Shown: positions 48,201 to 59,499 of the stretch, one piece after another
How positions within the stretch are numbered: position 1 is the stretch's first letter
Layout: each line of letters starts with the position of its first letter
Source of the DNA: Symbiodinium natans
Taxonomy: Eukaryota > Sar > Dinophyceae > Suessiales > Symbiodiniaceae
Direction: 5' to 3'
DNA length: 64,000 bases
NCBI GenBank assembly: GCA_905221605.1
Contig: CAJNDS010000443.1
Coordinates: 28,501 to 92,500, forward strand
Notes under the pieces: generated by a model
The model's database searches: none
What the model saw: the letters and a program-made list of their open reading frames with translations, nothing else
Told to the model about the DNA's origin: nothing
Program-made: the position numbers and the translations under genes

Positions 48201-50690
48201 CTCTTCATGGTTGACTCGCGAGGCCAAAAGTCCTCACTATTATCAGCTTTGTACTGACAATACATGTCATTACATACATAGCTGCAATCGAGATGCCCCC
48301 TGCTGCGTGCCCATGGCCTGACACACAACGTGTGACAACATCATCGATCTGAGAGCAAGGGAAGCAGGAGACCAGTGCATGCCATTGTCACCGAGCGGCA
48401 AAGGGCACTCGAAACATCCTGGGCATACGAGTGTGGATATTCAAGCTTTAACTTCGGACACCTTGCACATCAACCGATGGACCAGCAAATCAGCAATGGA
48501 GAACCCGCCAAGCATCTGAGTTGTTTTCGTCTTCTCGAAGGTGGAGCCGTACGTTCGCGCCGCTTCCTTAAGTGTGGGAATGTTTGGGACCTAAGGCTAT
48601 CCCGCTGACAACGTCGTTCTCCCCCACTCCGGCCCACTCCCCCCTCCTGCGAAATCGATCGAGGTCACACCTCTACAAAAAGGTTCAGCGAGGGTGCACA
48701 CGGCCTCCAACCATCGCATTTGTGAATAGTTTTCTCGTGGTCATGGACAGTGGGCTCACTTGGAAGCCGTTGAACATACTAGAGTCTGCTTCTTCTGATT
48801 GTTCACATGCTACACTTTACTTCGCTTGGAGAACGGCTAGATGAAAATCGGGGGTGTTGCTTTTAGGGTGCGGTCTGCAGGGATTGGGAGGAGAGTAGCG
48901 TGCAGGAGTGCGTGCTTGTGTGTGTGTGAGTGACTTTCAGGACTCAATTGCGACTTCGGAACCGACATTTCGACATTTCGATCTCAAAATATTGTGAAAT
49001 TCTATATTAATCTATCGACTCTCGCCATCGGGGATGGCGGCTGGCGAGATGAAAGCACATGCAAGAGGCTCCAACGTTCATGACTGGCTAGTGCTTCTCG
49101 CAGCTCGTGATCAGGAGAAGCCCGTTTCCCCGACCCCAACAGCCGAATTCCAGCCGCGAGGCTCTTCAGAAAACCACATCGCCACCTATTTGGGCCAGGG
49201 CTCGAGTTGTGCCCAGGAAGGCACTGGCAATCGCACGAGCTGGGTAAGAAGGCGAGTTTCCTCAGATACCGCCGAGGGCCCTTTATCCACCAGAGACCCC
49301 AAACCGAATGAAAACTCACAGAGCCAAGGGATGGCGCCTGCGGCGAGAGCCATGCCTCTTGTGCGGCCAGGCAAGGGACACAGAAAATACAGAGATGCAA
49401 CAAGGTGTCATAGCTCTTGGCCGTGACAGAGGCATGCATGGAGAACCAGACCTCGCAGTGTGTGCGAAGCATCCTGCGGCATGAAAATCGGATGCCGCTG
49501 ATGCCTGATGACTCACAGCTTGAGTTTCTTGTGCACGGCTTGCCCTCCTAACCGCCAAAATGCAGTCTGGCAGCAGACATCAGCAAGTACATAAATGCAC
49601 CTGGCAGAAGCAGAAGAGATGCCCCGGTGATGAATCCAACCCCCATCCTGGAACTGACTGTGACCGCGCTGTGACCCTACACGGCCCGGCCTGCCAGCGA
49701 CAGCGTGTGGCAGCCTACCAGCCAGGTTGGGGTTCCTGGGCATCAAGCCAGAGGAAAGGGTTGAAGAATCCCAAAACCGCCATTGAAGCTTCAGAAGGGC
49801 CAAGAATGGATCTTCACCTGAACTTGCCAAGCATCCGCTGGCCAGGCGACCTTCGCAGAAGGCCATGACAGTGAAGCCTGCGATCTGGATCCACACACAT
49901 TCCGCGGGGCAGGGGGCTTGGGGGTTGGGGATATCCGACATTCGCATTGGTTCTTTGGCGTCTCTGGGCTGAGCCTAACTGCACGGCATTCACGATCAGG
50001 TATGTGTCCATCTTCACCTCGGCGCTGCTTGCAGCATCTTAAGTCTTGAAGTCTCCTTTTTGATCTTCTGGGTGGCTCTGTGAACCACCTCACGGAACCT
50101 TCGAGTTTTTATAGGAGGAAGAGTACTTTTTCGCTCAGTGAAACACACTCTAATACCCTCCAATCCCAGAATGTGCAGAGGAGGCCCCCCATACCGACTT
50201 CGGCACTGTGGAATCGACAGCCCAGGGGCCGAGGTCAGGCCGATGATGTCTCTGACATCTTCTCGCCAAAGCTCTGCCTGCTTGATTCTAAAGTCCATTA
50301 TCCTCAGTGACCACCAGGGCTGCAGGCTGCAACGACCAGGACCGGAAAAGGCAGATGATCACGCCTACCTCTTTATGCAAGGTCCCAAATGCCGTCAAGA
50401 TGCTGGTATTCGGTTTCCTGCAGGATCATTCGCACAACCAAGGACACAACAGTAGAAACGATGGCACGGTGCCAGCTTCAAGAGACGCACAGCCACCTCT
50501 TGGAGAATCCAAGAATCCGATCACCCCTCTCAGCAATGTCACCCCTCTTGTGCAGTCAGTCAAGAATCCGAACTCCCCCCTGGCCTGGCGCATCTTCCGG
50601 TCATAGAGATAGTTCTCTCCTGCTTTGTAGCTGGGATCTAGCTGCACATGATAATTAATGGCAACTCGGCAGAACCCCGGAGTAGAAAAG
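42285..50690 (-). CDS. Very long gene for a multi-pass membrane protein of a dinoflagellate-type family, tiny exons
   Basis: Small exons read in order: about 50690-50579 (YHVQLDPSYKAGENYLYD), about 50310-50233 (MDFRIKQAELWREDVRDI), 50027-49975 (AEVKMDTYLIVNAVQLG), 49877 to about 49841 (FTVMAFCEGRLAS), about 49737-49691 (GTPTWLVGCHTLSLAG), 49600-49574 (AFMYLLMS), 49451 to about 49405 (WFSMHASVTAKSYD), about 49262-49190 (ETRLLTQLVRLPVPSWA), about 45930-45840 (YELDGKLRRLYEIFSEW), 45593 to about 45500 (YDGFARVAMSMGTNQLIL), 42706 to about 42537 (AAEAAWLMLLLYISKARA, then VLGVLAGFVTFSWGTWTI) and about 42360-42285 (VQVRYIDVFGWIKRARA). The 50027/49975/49877 borders join in frame through a GC-AG intron. 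From memory, the motif order matches a large unnamed membrane-protein family common in Symbiodinium predictions; I could not verify this. The function is unknown. The 45-49 kb gap implies missing exons or a 3.6 kb intron. Confidence 0.55.
43890..44027. repeat. Nested direct repeats, including a 25-bp tandem duplication
   Basis: The motif gatgagaacgagt occurs near 43896 and 43967. A 25-base unit with core ggttacttcgtcatgttc is tandemly duplicated at 43978-44027 with one mismatch. A weaker related stretch lies near 43930. The region falls within a large intron of the membrane-protein gene. Confidence 0.7.
44300..44430. repeat. Diverged direct duplication of about 50 bases
   Basis: The segments around gcatacgcagcgtaaattatg (about 44335) and gcgtacacagcgtatattat (about 44402) share flanking similarity (gtggaaaccagaca versus gtggaagacagag), indicating an old duplication. 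Confidence 0.55.
44510..44740. repeat. Degenerate tandem repeat, unit about 34 bases, about 6 copies
   Basis: Each copy carries the order aaggtt.tttg, then a..ccctg, then .ggctggaaaac. The copies differ by many substitutions and small indels, so the array is old. It lies within a large intron of the membrane-protein gene. Confidence 0.65.
45083..45205. repeat. Purine-rich low-complexity tract
   Basis: Runs of A with repeated ccaagaag, gccaagaggc and acaagaagc units give a Lys/Arg/Gln-rich plus-strand open frame (44861-45214) that is most likely not a gene. Confidence 0.6.
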
Positions 50691-52600
50691 CTTGAACCTC
50701 AGGGCTTCACACCTTTCAAAGTCCATGCTCCCCCACCACCCTGAGGTCTAAGCTTCTAAACTGCATAACTTTTTTCACCCGGAACTCCCTGAACCCAAAT
50801 ATCAAGCCCCAAATCCTCTCCCTCAGCCAGGCTAAGGCCCCGCGCGGTTGTAGCCGAAGAGCGTCCCGCCGGCGCCCGCCATGGCAGCAGCGCCTACAAG
50901 AAGGATTCGGATGGTCATGATGGCTTGCTGGACACTGTTAGGTTGCGGCTTAGCATAGTCAGAGTTGATGTAGGATTTAGGGCTTAGGGGCGGACATTCT
51001 GCTGCACTTCCGGGGTTTGGAGGGTCCAAATCCGACTGGAAGACTCGCAGCTCTGGATGCAAAGCAGAAAAACTGTTTGCCTGCCGCGGCGAGGACCGGC
51101 ATGTTGGCGGTAAAGGGCAGCTGGGTACGACCTGCGCAGGGGCAAGCGTAGACGCTTCAGAAGTAGATTTTGGGCATGATACGAATGCATGGACACACAA
51201 CGCCTGCATCTTTTTCAAGGTGTTGAAGGCAACAGGGTTGTCTCAACTCTGTCGCGACACATTAGCAGCATGGGGAAGGGTGTTTATTAAAAGGCGTGCT
51301 TAGGCGTAGGAACTCTGTGTACTCTGTACACGGCTCCGCCTTTGCGTCCGAAGTATTCACCTGACGAGAATGCAGAGGCAGCCATACAGGCCGTCAATTC
51401 TGCACTTTGTACTCCTAACCCCTGGCTTGGCCATGAAAATATCAGACCTTCCAGCAGCACACCTGTATTTGACAGGATCACAGGCTTGCCACATGGGGTA
51501 GCTAATCGCCGTCCCTGTGCTCAGCAAGCGCGCCAGGATGAAGGGGGAAGGTCAAAAGCGGTTTTTGTAGAGAGCCAGAAGGGACTCCTTGTGGGTCATT
51601 GACTGAGACCTGAGCGGCTTCACACCCAGGATACATCGGAGCTCGACACGGACATGCTCCGACACAACTCCAAAAGCCCAAACAAAAATGCATCTCAAAG
51701 ATCCACACCCAGCCTCGGCCCCACCCCTTCAGCTCTTGTGTTGTCCGAACATGTCACGCAAAGCTCTGAATTTCTGCCCCGACGCATCGCAGATGGTTGC
51801 ACATCCATTCGCGCGTCTACCCCATTGAAGAACTCTGGATTGGCACTCTCGGGTAGCCCGAAAGTGTCATAGAGTCTCTTGCCTGGGCCAGAGCTCATGG
51901 CGCAGTATGCTTGTGCCCACAAAGTGTATGCCTATATGATATGTGCACGCGTGCGTGCATTGCTTGGCGCCTTTCCCACTCTGCCGCTGCTATCGAGACT
52001 CTATAACTTGTCAAAGCCTCTTCAGGCTCTTAAACTGGTTGACATGCTTGCAAGCAGGTGGCAGAAGCTGCTAGGGTCGTGGCCTGAGCTGATGGCGAGA
52101 CATTCAAAGTACAGCCGTTTAGTGACGAGGCTGAAGCCAGTTGCAGCTTTCGACCAGTATACAGATGAGGCCGGAGATTTTGGCTACAACTTGGTTGGCT
52201 TTGCTCTTTGTCGAAACACGCCCTTGCTGCTTGCAGAGGGGCCGAACATCGCTGCGAGAGTCTCCAAGGCCTGCAGCCCCTCATCCTCAACCTGAGCATA
52301 TCGCAGAGTTTTGCAGTTCTGCGACTTAGGGAGTAGGGTTGCACTGTAAAAGCCACGACAAACAAAAAGCTCCATCATCGTGTCCCATGTCTGCTCTAAT
52401 ACATGACAGGTTGCGAGGAGTGGAACGGAATAGGTCCCAGTTCCTGTCCTCCTCGTGTGCAAGGCGAAGTTACAGGCAGCCATACACGATCATAGCGTGG
52501 ACTGCAACACACAAGATGGCGCAGAGCACGGGCACTACGAAAACAGTCGGCAAGAGCTCCGGCAGTTCCGGGGCCACGCAATGACCCGAAAGTGCAGTAG
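50691..52600 (-). CDS. Possible 5' exons of the membrane-protein gene or a separate gene
   Basis: Minus-strand pieces are about 52580-52475 (PELPELLPTVFVVPVLC, then AILCVAVHAMIVYGC, a clear transmembrane segment), about 51905-51755 (PGKRLYDTFGLPESANP, then EFFNGVDARMDVQPSAM) and about 50935-50835 (MTIRILLVGAAAMAGAGG, then TLFGYN). They share strand and membrane character with the gene to the left. That they are its 5' exons is inferred only from position. The last piece also resembles the GGxLFGY start of sugar transporters, but nothing else supports a transporter. Confidence 0.3.
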
Positions 52601-54572
52601 GGGAACTAGGTGAGAGCCAGAGCTTTAGAACCGACCGCAGGCACCGCGAAACCTCAGAGATCAAATTCCTTTTTCCCCTCAACGAAGGAAGCCCATAGTA
52701 CATGCACCCTTCTGGGGAACCGGAAAACTCTCCACTCATGAGTTGCTACTAGCGCAGCTGAGGGTCACTGCTCTCAAGCTGACAATGTTAAACCCAAATT
52801 AAACCTAAGCCCGAATCCTGCTGCACATTGCTGCACAATATACAGTCCTCACATTTGCACCGCTTGCGATCGAAGCCAAGTCGTCTGCGGAGCGCGAAGT
52901 AGCCTTGCAAAGAAGTCTTGATTCGAGGATACTTCCCCCGCTAAAGGCTCTGTTCTGCCAACCTGTACTAGTGGTAGTTGCCACAGAACCGGTGGAAACA
53001 TGTCAATACGAGTTCAAGCGCACCTCATGAGTAGCAAGATTTGGCTTGGTGTCCCACCCACCAAGCCGCATGGAACGAGAATGGCTTCAGCACACAGTAT
53101 TGAAAACAAAACTGTCAAGCGGAGAGGGAGCACGAGAGTTCAGCATACGATAGCCCTCTTCAACTTACAGGCTGGTGGCCAGCGGGTGGCCAGCGGGAGC
53201 CAAAACACTCCACACACAGAGTCCCCGATGACGTCGCAACAAGGGATTTTAGCAATCACAGCCAACATACGAGGTCAACGGCCAACTGCAGAAAGAGCAC
53301 CAAAACTCCATGATCACTGCAGAAAGCACAACCAACAGAATAAATCTGTCGGCCAAGTGGAGGGAGCCCAAAGACTCCTTGCACAGAAGGCTCAGAGCCA
53401 TTAGACTAGCAGACGAGATCATCGAGCCAAGTGCAAAGAGAGCGCAAAAACTCCACGTGCAGAGGACAGACAAACATGGGCCTGCAGACACAGAGACAAG
53501 CGAAATTGCTCCCCTGTTCCGTCCAGAAGACCGAAAGCCCCATGCTCCAGCACACAGTGAGTCGTAAGGTGTCGTAAGTTCGGTCCCCTGAATGGCTTGC
53601 ACGGCCAACAGTTCAAAAGCTTCACCATCTTGCGAGAAGCACATGCCCGTGCACACAACCATTAGACGGCAAAAACGATAGCGGAATACCGCCGATGCTG
53701 AGCTCGACAGCACCAATGACAGACACAAGGAACGTGGCCTCTCCAGTCTCAGAGCACGCAGGCCGTTTTACGGCATTCCGGAGAGATGTTTTCGAAGGAT
53801 CATACTGGCAGCTTCTCCAGGAGAACCAAAATGTCTTGGCCACGCGCCTGACCCCAAATTCGCAACCGGTCCCCCCTTTCCAAGCTGCACAGAGTCCGAC
53901 AACTGCACGAGCTGCATGGGCTCTACAATCGGCGCGACGGCTTCTTATGAGTCTTCTGACTTCTTCCAACAGACCAACACACGATGACCGCAACGCAATC
54001 AACCCTTGCTTTTCAACCTCTTGCGTCTGATGCAGCACATGGAGCCGCAGCAGCAGGTTGGCCGAAACGAACGCAGACACGGCATAGACCCAGAAGGCTT
54101 TTTCAACGCATGGCAAGCTCCATGGTCGCACATGCTTTGTCAACCGGGAGTGCGAGCCCTTCGCTTTTGTTCACAGTAGGTTTATTCACGAACCCATGAA
54201 ACCTCAAAAGCAAGATCGTCCGCGCAAGTGCCCTTGCTGCATCAGAAGACGGCGGGCAATTCTGCACCAAGGAAGCATCTAACTAGTGATAGAAAATATA
54301 CGGGCCAGTGATGGCCAGTGAACACCATAGGCAAAGAAGCTTGAGCAACACATTCGTTGCCCCAACCTCCGTACCGAAAGCACTGTGAGACCGACGACAA
54401 AAACGGATTGCCCAAGAAACCAACATCCTCCTGGCGAACACAGAACCGAGCGCACACCGATGTAAGTTCGGCCATCCTGGTGATGATGTCTGCTGCTTTT
54501 AAGTACAGATCCCATCTGCCCAGGAGTGGCTACGGCTACATGTAACACGTTGAATTAATCTATCTACGCCAT
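52601..54572. other. No clear gene
   Basis: Overlapping open frames of up to 173 codons (minus 54143-53622) lack domains or splice context. No repeat array was noticed. Confidence 0.35.
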
Positions 54573-54818
54573 CTATCCCACTTCTTGTTCAACTTCACTG
54601 CATGGGTTCTTCAGCAAGCGCAGAGCGTTACCCAGTGGGCGTCCTTTATGCAAACGAATTCGCCCGGAGCCCCTTTGGGGCGAGACATTGTCTCTCGGGC
54701 AGTCGGTCACCCTGCTACGGCAAAACCACAGCTCATATGCCGGGAATGTGGTGCACCCACAGGCCATCTACAGGGAACTATGTTACAAGCAGACTCAGCA
54801 GGGAAAGAGTTGCAAGCC

Positions 54819-56169
54819 TCAGCCCAATGGCCGGGAAACTGCATGCGCCCAGTGAAGCAGCACCGGTTTCCACAGCCTCTTAGGCCGGGGTGGTGCACAA
54901 CCAGCGAACTTCTTCCCCAAGGGTCCCAAGGTGTTGCAAATCTGGTCAAAACACTCTCGGGGTGGACCCCTGGAAACTTGCCGAAAGTAGCCCACCTCAT
55001 GGGGGCAGTGTTTGGCAACTACCCTCCAAAAGCCCGTCCATTCCGGCCTCCCTTGGGAGGGGCCCCAGTTGTTGGCATCGATGAAGGCCGGAAGCGGCCT
55101 ATGGCTGAGGTTTGAGATGCCAACATCCTTGGCATCTACCCCACAGGCATACAAGTAAAGCAAGGTCGCCAAGGTGGCCAGGAGGTAGGAGTGCACTCGA
55201 AGGCCATTAGCACCGTTTTCCTGGAGCCAGTGTCGGGCCAAGAAGCGACGCTCTTGCACGTGGTAACGGAAAAGATGCAGGCCAGCACCTGGCACGCCTT
55301 TGGGCCCTAGTCCAATCCTCATGGAGCCACTGATAAGGATGGGAGCTAGAAGCCGGGGAAAGCGCTGTGCCATTTCGATCTCTGGACCATTCAGGGAATC
55401 CTCATCAGTGAGTTTCAGGACCAGCGCCTGAGACAGCTGGTAGCCTACACGGCTTTGCCCGTAGCCTAGGCGTGGGAGAACTCGGGCCTCCGCAACAACC
55501 TGCCTGACCGGGTCCCACGTGATTGTGAGCTCCGGGGGAAGAAAATGCCGAGGCGCAGTGGGCCGCTTGATGTAGCTTTCTGCTTCACCAGCCGCATGGA
55601 CTCCCGGGGAGAAGTCCTGAGACTCTCTACTCTCTACGCCTACGTTGCCGCCTGCCCCAGGGAGATTCCTCAGCCTCATGGGCTGGGTCGACAGGAGGCC
55701 TTTCCCTTGCCACCGAGGGGGATCTGGGCCTTGCATGCTGGGCAGGGCGAAGGTCACGGCTGGACCTAGGCTCCTCTGACCGCCTCCCAGGTGGAGGAAC
55801 CGAACGCAGATCCACACTGGACCTGGCAGCCTGAGGCCTCCTCCTGCTCGGAGGGGTGGGCGGTGTAGGGCTTCTGTCAACTGAACGCAAGACCAGGCGA
55901 GGGGATGAAGACTGTTGACGGTTACGTCGAGGAGCTGGCGGAGGGGGAGGCGGCCATGCCTTCGCCGCCGGTTGAGCCGAAGAGCTGGAACCCAGGAGCC
56001 GCCTCCTCAGGGAGGGGTGTCTCTTCTGCCTGGTCTTCTCCCTATGGGGTGGAGGGCGCCGCTTGGAATGCTGGAGGGTGGCCGTGGATCGCCACGACTT
56101 CCCCTCTGCCAGCCTTTGGCGCTGTTCGCGCCAGTAGGGGCCACGACCTCTGCCCTTTGAGCCCCCCAT
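54819..56169 (-). pseudogene. LINE ORF3: basic Arg/Ser/Pro linker plus divergent protein-kinase-like domain
   Basis: The ATG at 56169-56167 overlaps the ORF2 stop. The first 170 or so residues are Arg/Ser/Pro-rich (MGGSKGRGRGPYWREQ, later PPTPPSRRRPQ). After a 7-bp tandem duplication at 55624-55637, which breaks the frame, the reading continues SQDFSPGVHAAGEAES into a folded domain. That domain has a glycine-rich loop LGYGQSRVGYQL (about 55469), a lysine in ALVLKL (55415-55413), a glutamate in GPEIEMAQ, a catalytic-loop-like KDVGISNL (Asp 55127-55125, Asn five residues on; compare RDLKPEN) and FIDANNWG (Asp 55079-55077, the DFG position). These match, in order, the key positions of the protein-kinase fold, although HRD and DFG themselves are altered. 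Activity is not implied. The stop is at 54821-54819. Confidence 0.7.
55624..55637. repeat. 7-bp tandem duplication that breaks ORF3
   Basis: tctctac occurs twice in direct succession on the plus strand. With one copy the Arg-rich linker frame would run directly into the kinase-like frame; with two, the linker frame stops at once. Confidence 0.75.
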
Positions 56170-56171
56170 CA
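56167..56171 (-). promoter_or_regulatory. TGATG stop/start overlap joining LINE ORF2 and ORF3
   Basis: On the minus strand the ORF2 tail (KKAKELPPGQQTLRFKKH) ends in TGA at 56171-56169, whose A begins the ATG of ORF3. Overlapping stop/start motifs of this sort (TAATG in the silkworm LINE SART1) are known to support termination-reinitiation between LINE ORFs. That it works here is inference. Confidence 0.65.
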
Positions 56172-59100
56172 GTGCTTCTTGAACCGGAGGGTCTGCTGAC
56201 CCGGGGGGAGCTCTTTGGCTTTCTTTGCACGGCTCGCCAGCTTTGGGGCAGGCTCCTCTGCAGTCTCAGGAAGGGAAGCCGCTTTGTTTGGAACTGCCGC
56301 CCAGGAGGCGTGGAAACCGTGGCCTGGGCATGAAAGGACAAGGTTTGGTTATTATGGAGTTTTTTACAGGGCTTCTGGAGACCTAAACAAGGCTGAGAAT
56401 GGCCTGGGAGGAAGGTAAGGTGGCACCCGGAGCACAGCCATCTACGACCCTCATTTTTGAGCCGATGCGTCGGGTGCAGGGTGGGCCAAAACTGGGGGCC
56501 ATTATGGGGCATGTCAATGCACGGCTGCGCAAGCAAACGTTCTAGCCTATCCTGCTCGTTAACCTGCTGGATGTACAGCCTACACTTTTCACAAGTGATT
56601 GCAAGATTGTTAGTTTTCAACCCCCCTACTTTCCAGACGTGACCACCTATTGCTTCCGGGACGTCTACTTTTGCCAGCAAAAGCTGTCTTTTGTTAGGCC
56701 CTTTGGGTGGTTGGGGTTCCTCCCTTTGGCTTCGGGGAACAAAATCATCCTTTGAGGCATGTTTTAAAACAACCACAGCCCTGGACGCCAGGTAATCGCA
56801 GATCTTCGTCACTAGCCGATCCAAGTCCTGGACCTTACGCCCCGCAATGGGCGAAATAATAGCAGCTCGTTTGCCTGCCAACTCGTCCGCGCATTGGTTT
56901 GCCTGGTGTCTCCAAAGCTGGGAAAAGCCAAACTTCATTTCAAACTCACAGCTTGTTAGGTGGGATTTTACCCAAGTGGGTCTTATCCTACCACGGTCTT
57001 CCCAGACCGGGCCCCAAAAAACCGGGGTCGTTTTTTGAAAAGATTTTTTGGAAAGGGTCCTTAGGGCTGGTTTGCAATCCCCCGTTAGGTCAACTTGACC
57101 GGAGGTGTGTCTGATCGCCTGCACTATGGCGAAAGATTCGCCATGCGCGACGCTCGTTCCGGGAGGGGTGAGGCCTGACATGGATCCCAACTCATGGAAC
57201 TGCCCATTTTGAACCTGACCAATGACGACCGACCAGCTCACCCTGCGCAATCTCGGATCCTTGGTGAACAAGCCCCCTGACGCGTCTGTGGCGACTACCA
57301 ACCCGTCTGCTACAACCTTGGAAGACATCTGGAACAGGCCCGTCTTGACCACTTCCAGGTCTCCCGAGGGAGCGACTGGGAGGTACTTGAGGGGAAGCAT
57401 ACCCCTAAGCCATAGGCAGTCTTCTGGGAACCGGCGTCTTTCTGCCAGAATGTACCCCGGTAACTGCATGCCACCAGGGAAGGAAGGTGGCGCAAGGTGG
57501 TCCCAGAATCTCCACAAAACTTACAGACATCCTTGCCGCCGTTGCCGTTATGGAGAATGGACCCTTGGAAGACTGCCCGATAAGCGTATCGGGTCGTTTT
57601 GGTCCGCGCTGACTTGAGCAGGCGACGTGGGACCGTCCAGTCGACCCCTCCACCAGCACCCGCTGCCGAAGAGGCCGAACCCATGCGCCGAGACCTCTGG
57701 GTCCTGATGATGCCCGTGAGGAAGGACGAGGTTTGACCAACAGTCGAAACCTCAGAAGGCTTAATTTCAAGGACACGTTCTTCAAAAACCCAGCGTGAAG
57801 GATCGTGGCCGTCGACCTGTAGGTCGCGGAGATACTGGCACATGGCCGAGATGGGTCCGGTGACCACGGACCAGCCATGCTTCGCAGCCTCAAGCCGTTT
57901 CCAGACCACTCTCCAAGTGTCCTTTACTGCCTCCCAACCAATGCGATTACATCTGGCCATCATCCTGAAAAGACTTTCCACGTGTTGGGTCACCACAATG
58001 AGGTAAGGATCCTGGACCTCGTGGGATGTCATATCTAGGATGGTGTCCGTTGAGCCGTGTCGGCTCCTGCCTGCGTGTCGGGCCACTGCTGCACGCATCG
58101 TTTTCATATGTTTAGGGGCGACCCCCTGCGCTTCGTGGCCATAAAGACCAGAGGTGACCACACTAGAGCGGTGTAGCCGTAGTCGGACGCGGCGTGACGG
58201 GATGCGGAGCTTACCCAGCTTCAGGTTACGGAGGCCACCTACCCGAAAGCGTTTTTGGGCTGTAGTTGTCCTACGCCGGCGTCCACTGCCACTGTCAAGG
58301 CCTAAATCCTTGACCACGTCGACTCTGTCGGGATCTCCTGCCTGCAACAGCTTACGCAGTGCTGCGGCCGATCGGGGTGTTCCGGCCACAAATTTCGTTT
58401 TCTCTTGGCTGAGGATGAGGCCTTCAGCCTGGAGGCTCGACTTGAGCACTCGAAAAGCTTCATAGGCCGCACCCGCGGCTATATCCGGCGAGGCATGGAG
58501 GGAATCTGCAGAAACGTCGTCCAACCAAGCCCGTGACTCGTCTAAGTCGATGCAAAGGTTCAGACATGGTTAGCTTGGCCAAGGTGGGGGCATACGGGCA
58601 TCCCTGGATCATGCCCCGTCCCGGGAAAATGGTTGGACTAGGCTGGGATTCCCCTACCACCGTGCGGCCTCCTTGGTAGAGGCGAAGGGAAAGGCACAGG
58701 GCTAAGGCTGGGAAGGACAACCGCAAGCCTTGTTCGCACAGCCTCTTCCAGGAAACACTGTCGTAAAACCCATTAATGTCCACGAACAACGAGACAGTGT
58801 GCAGGCCTTTGACTCTGGCAAATTCCTTGGAACACTTCCTGGCCAGGGCCACGTCCAACGAGGTTCGGCCTGGAATAGCCGAGTCAAAAGGGTGGTCAGG
58901 AATGTACGAGTCCAACCACTGGCCAACCAAGAACCGCCGAGTCTTACACCAAAGCCGCCACAGGACTGACGTGAGACCGATTGGTCTCTCCTTCAAGGCA
59001 CTCTTGGCCAGGAGAACAATCTGGACCTGGGAAACTTGGAGGGGAATGGCAAGGTCCTCCTCCATTTTGTTGAAGACGTCGGCTAAGACTTCATACGCAG

Positions 59101-59463
59101 CCCGAGGCAGGTCTCGAAGATCGTTGAAGTCCCAGCCATCCGGACCTCCTTTTTTGGGATTTTTGGCGGTGCATATCTTGGCTACGGAGTTAGCTGAGTG
59201 CCTGGGTAGGGAACGGACCTGCTCCCGGGCCAAGTCACACAAGGCATCCCATACTTCCCCTTGGAGCGGGACTGGCGACACCAGGTTACCCTGCCAGACC
59301 TCGCACCAGAAATCCAGCCGTTTATATGGCCGTGCCAAGGGAGTGAACTCCCGATACGGCCGTTCCAAGGTTTGTTCATCAGCTCGAAGGGAGCGATAGA
59401 GGGGACGGAGGTGATCATTTTGCGCCTCTTCCAACCACTTGGAGTAGGACTCCGAATTCTGGG

Positions 59464-59499
59464 AGGTCTGGGAGGCCAGACCAGGTCTGGGAGGCCAGA
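59464..59499. repeat. 19-bp-offset tandem duplication that breaks ORF2 between endonuclease and RT
   Basis: aggtctgggaggccaga occurs at 59464-59480 and again at 59483-59499. The 19-base offset shifts the frame. Removing one unit would join ALASQT to SQNSES in a single frame that leads into the RT domain. Confidence 0.8.

Noticed and set aside
50835-50935. AGAGGTLFGYN read as the start of a sugar transporter
   Set aside because: Only one short segment matches and no other transporter motif follows on this strand.
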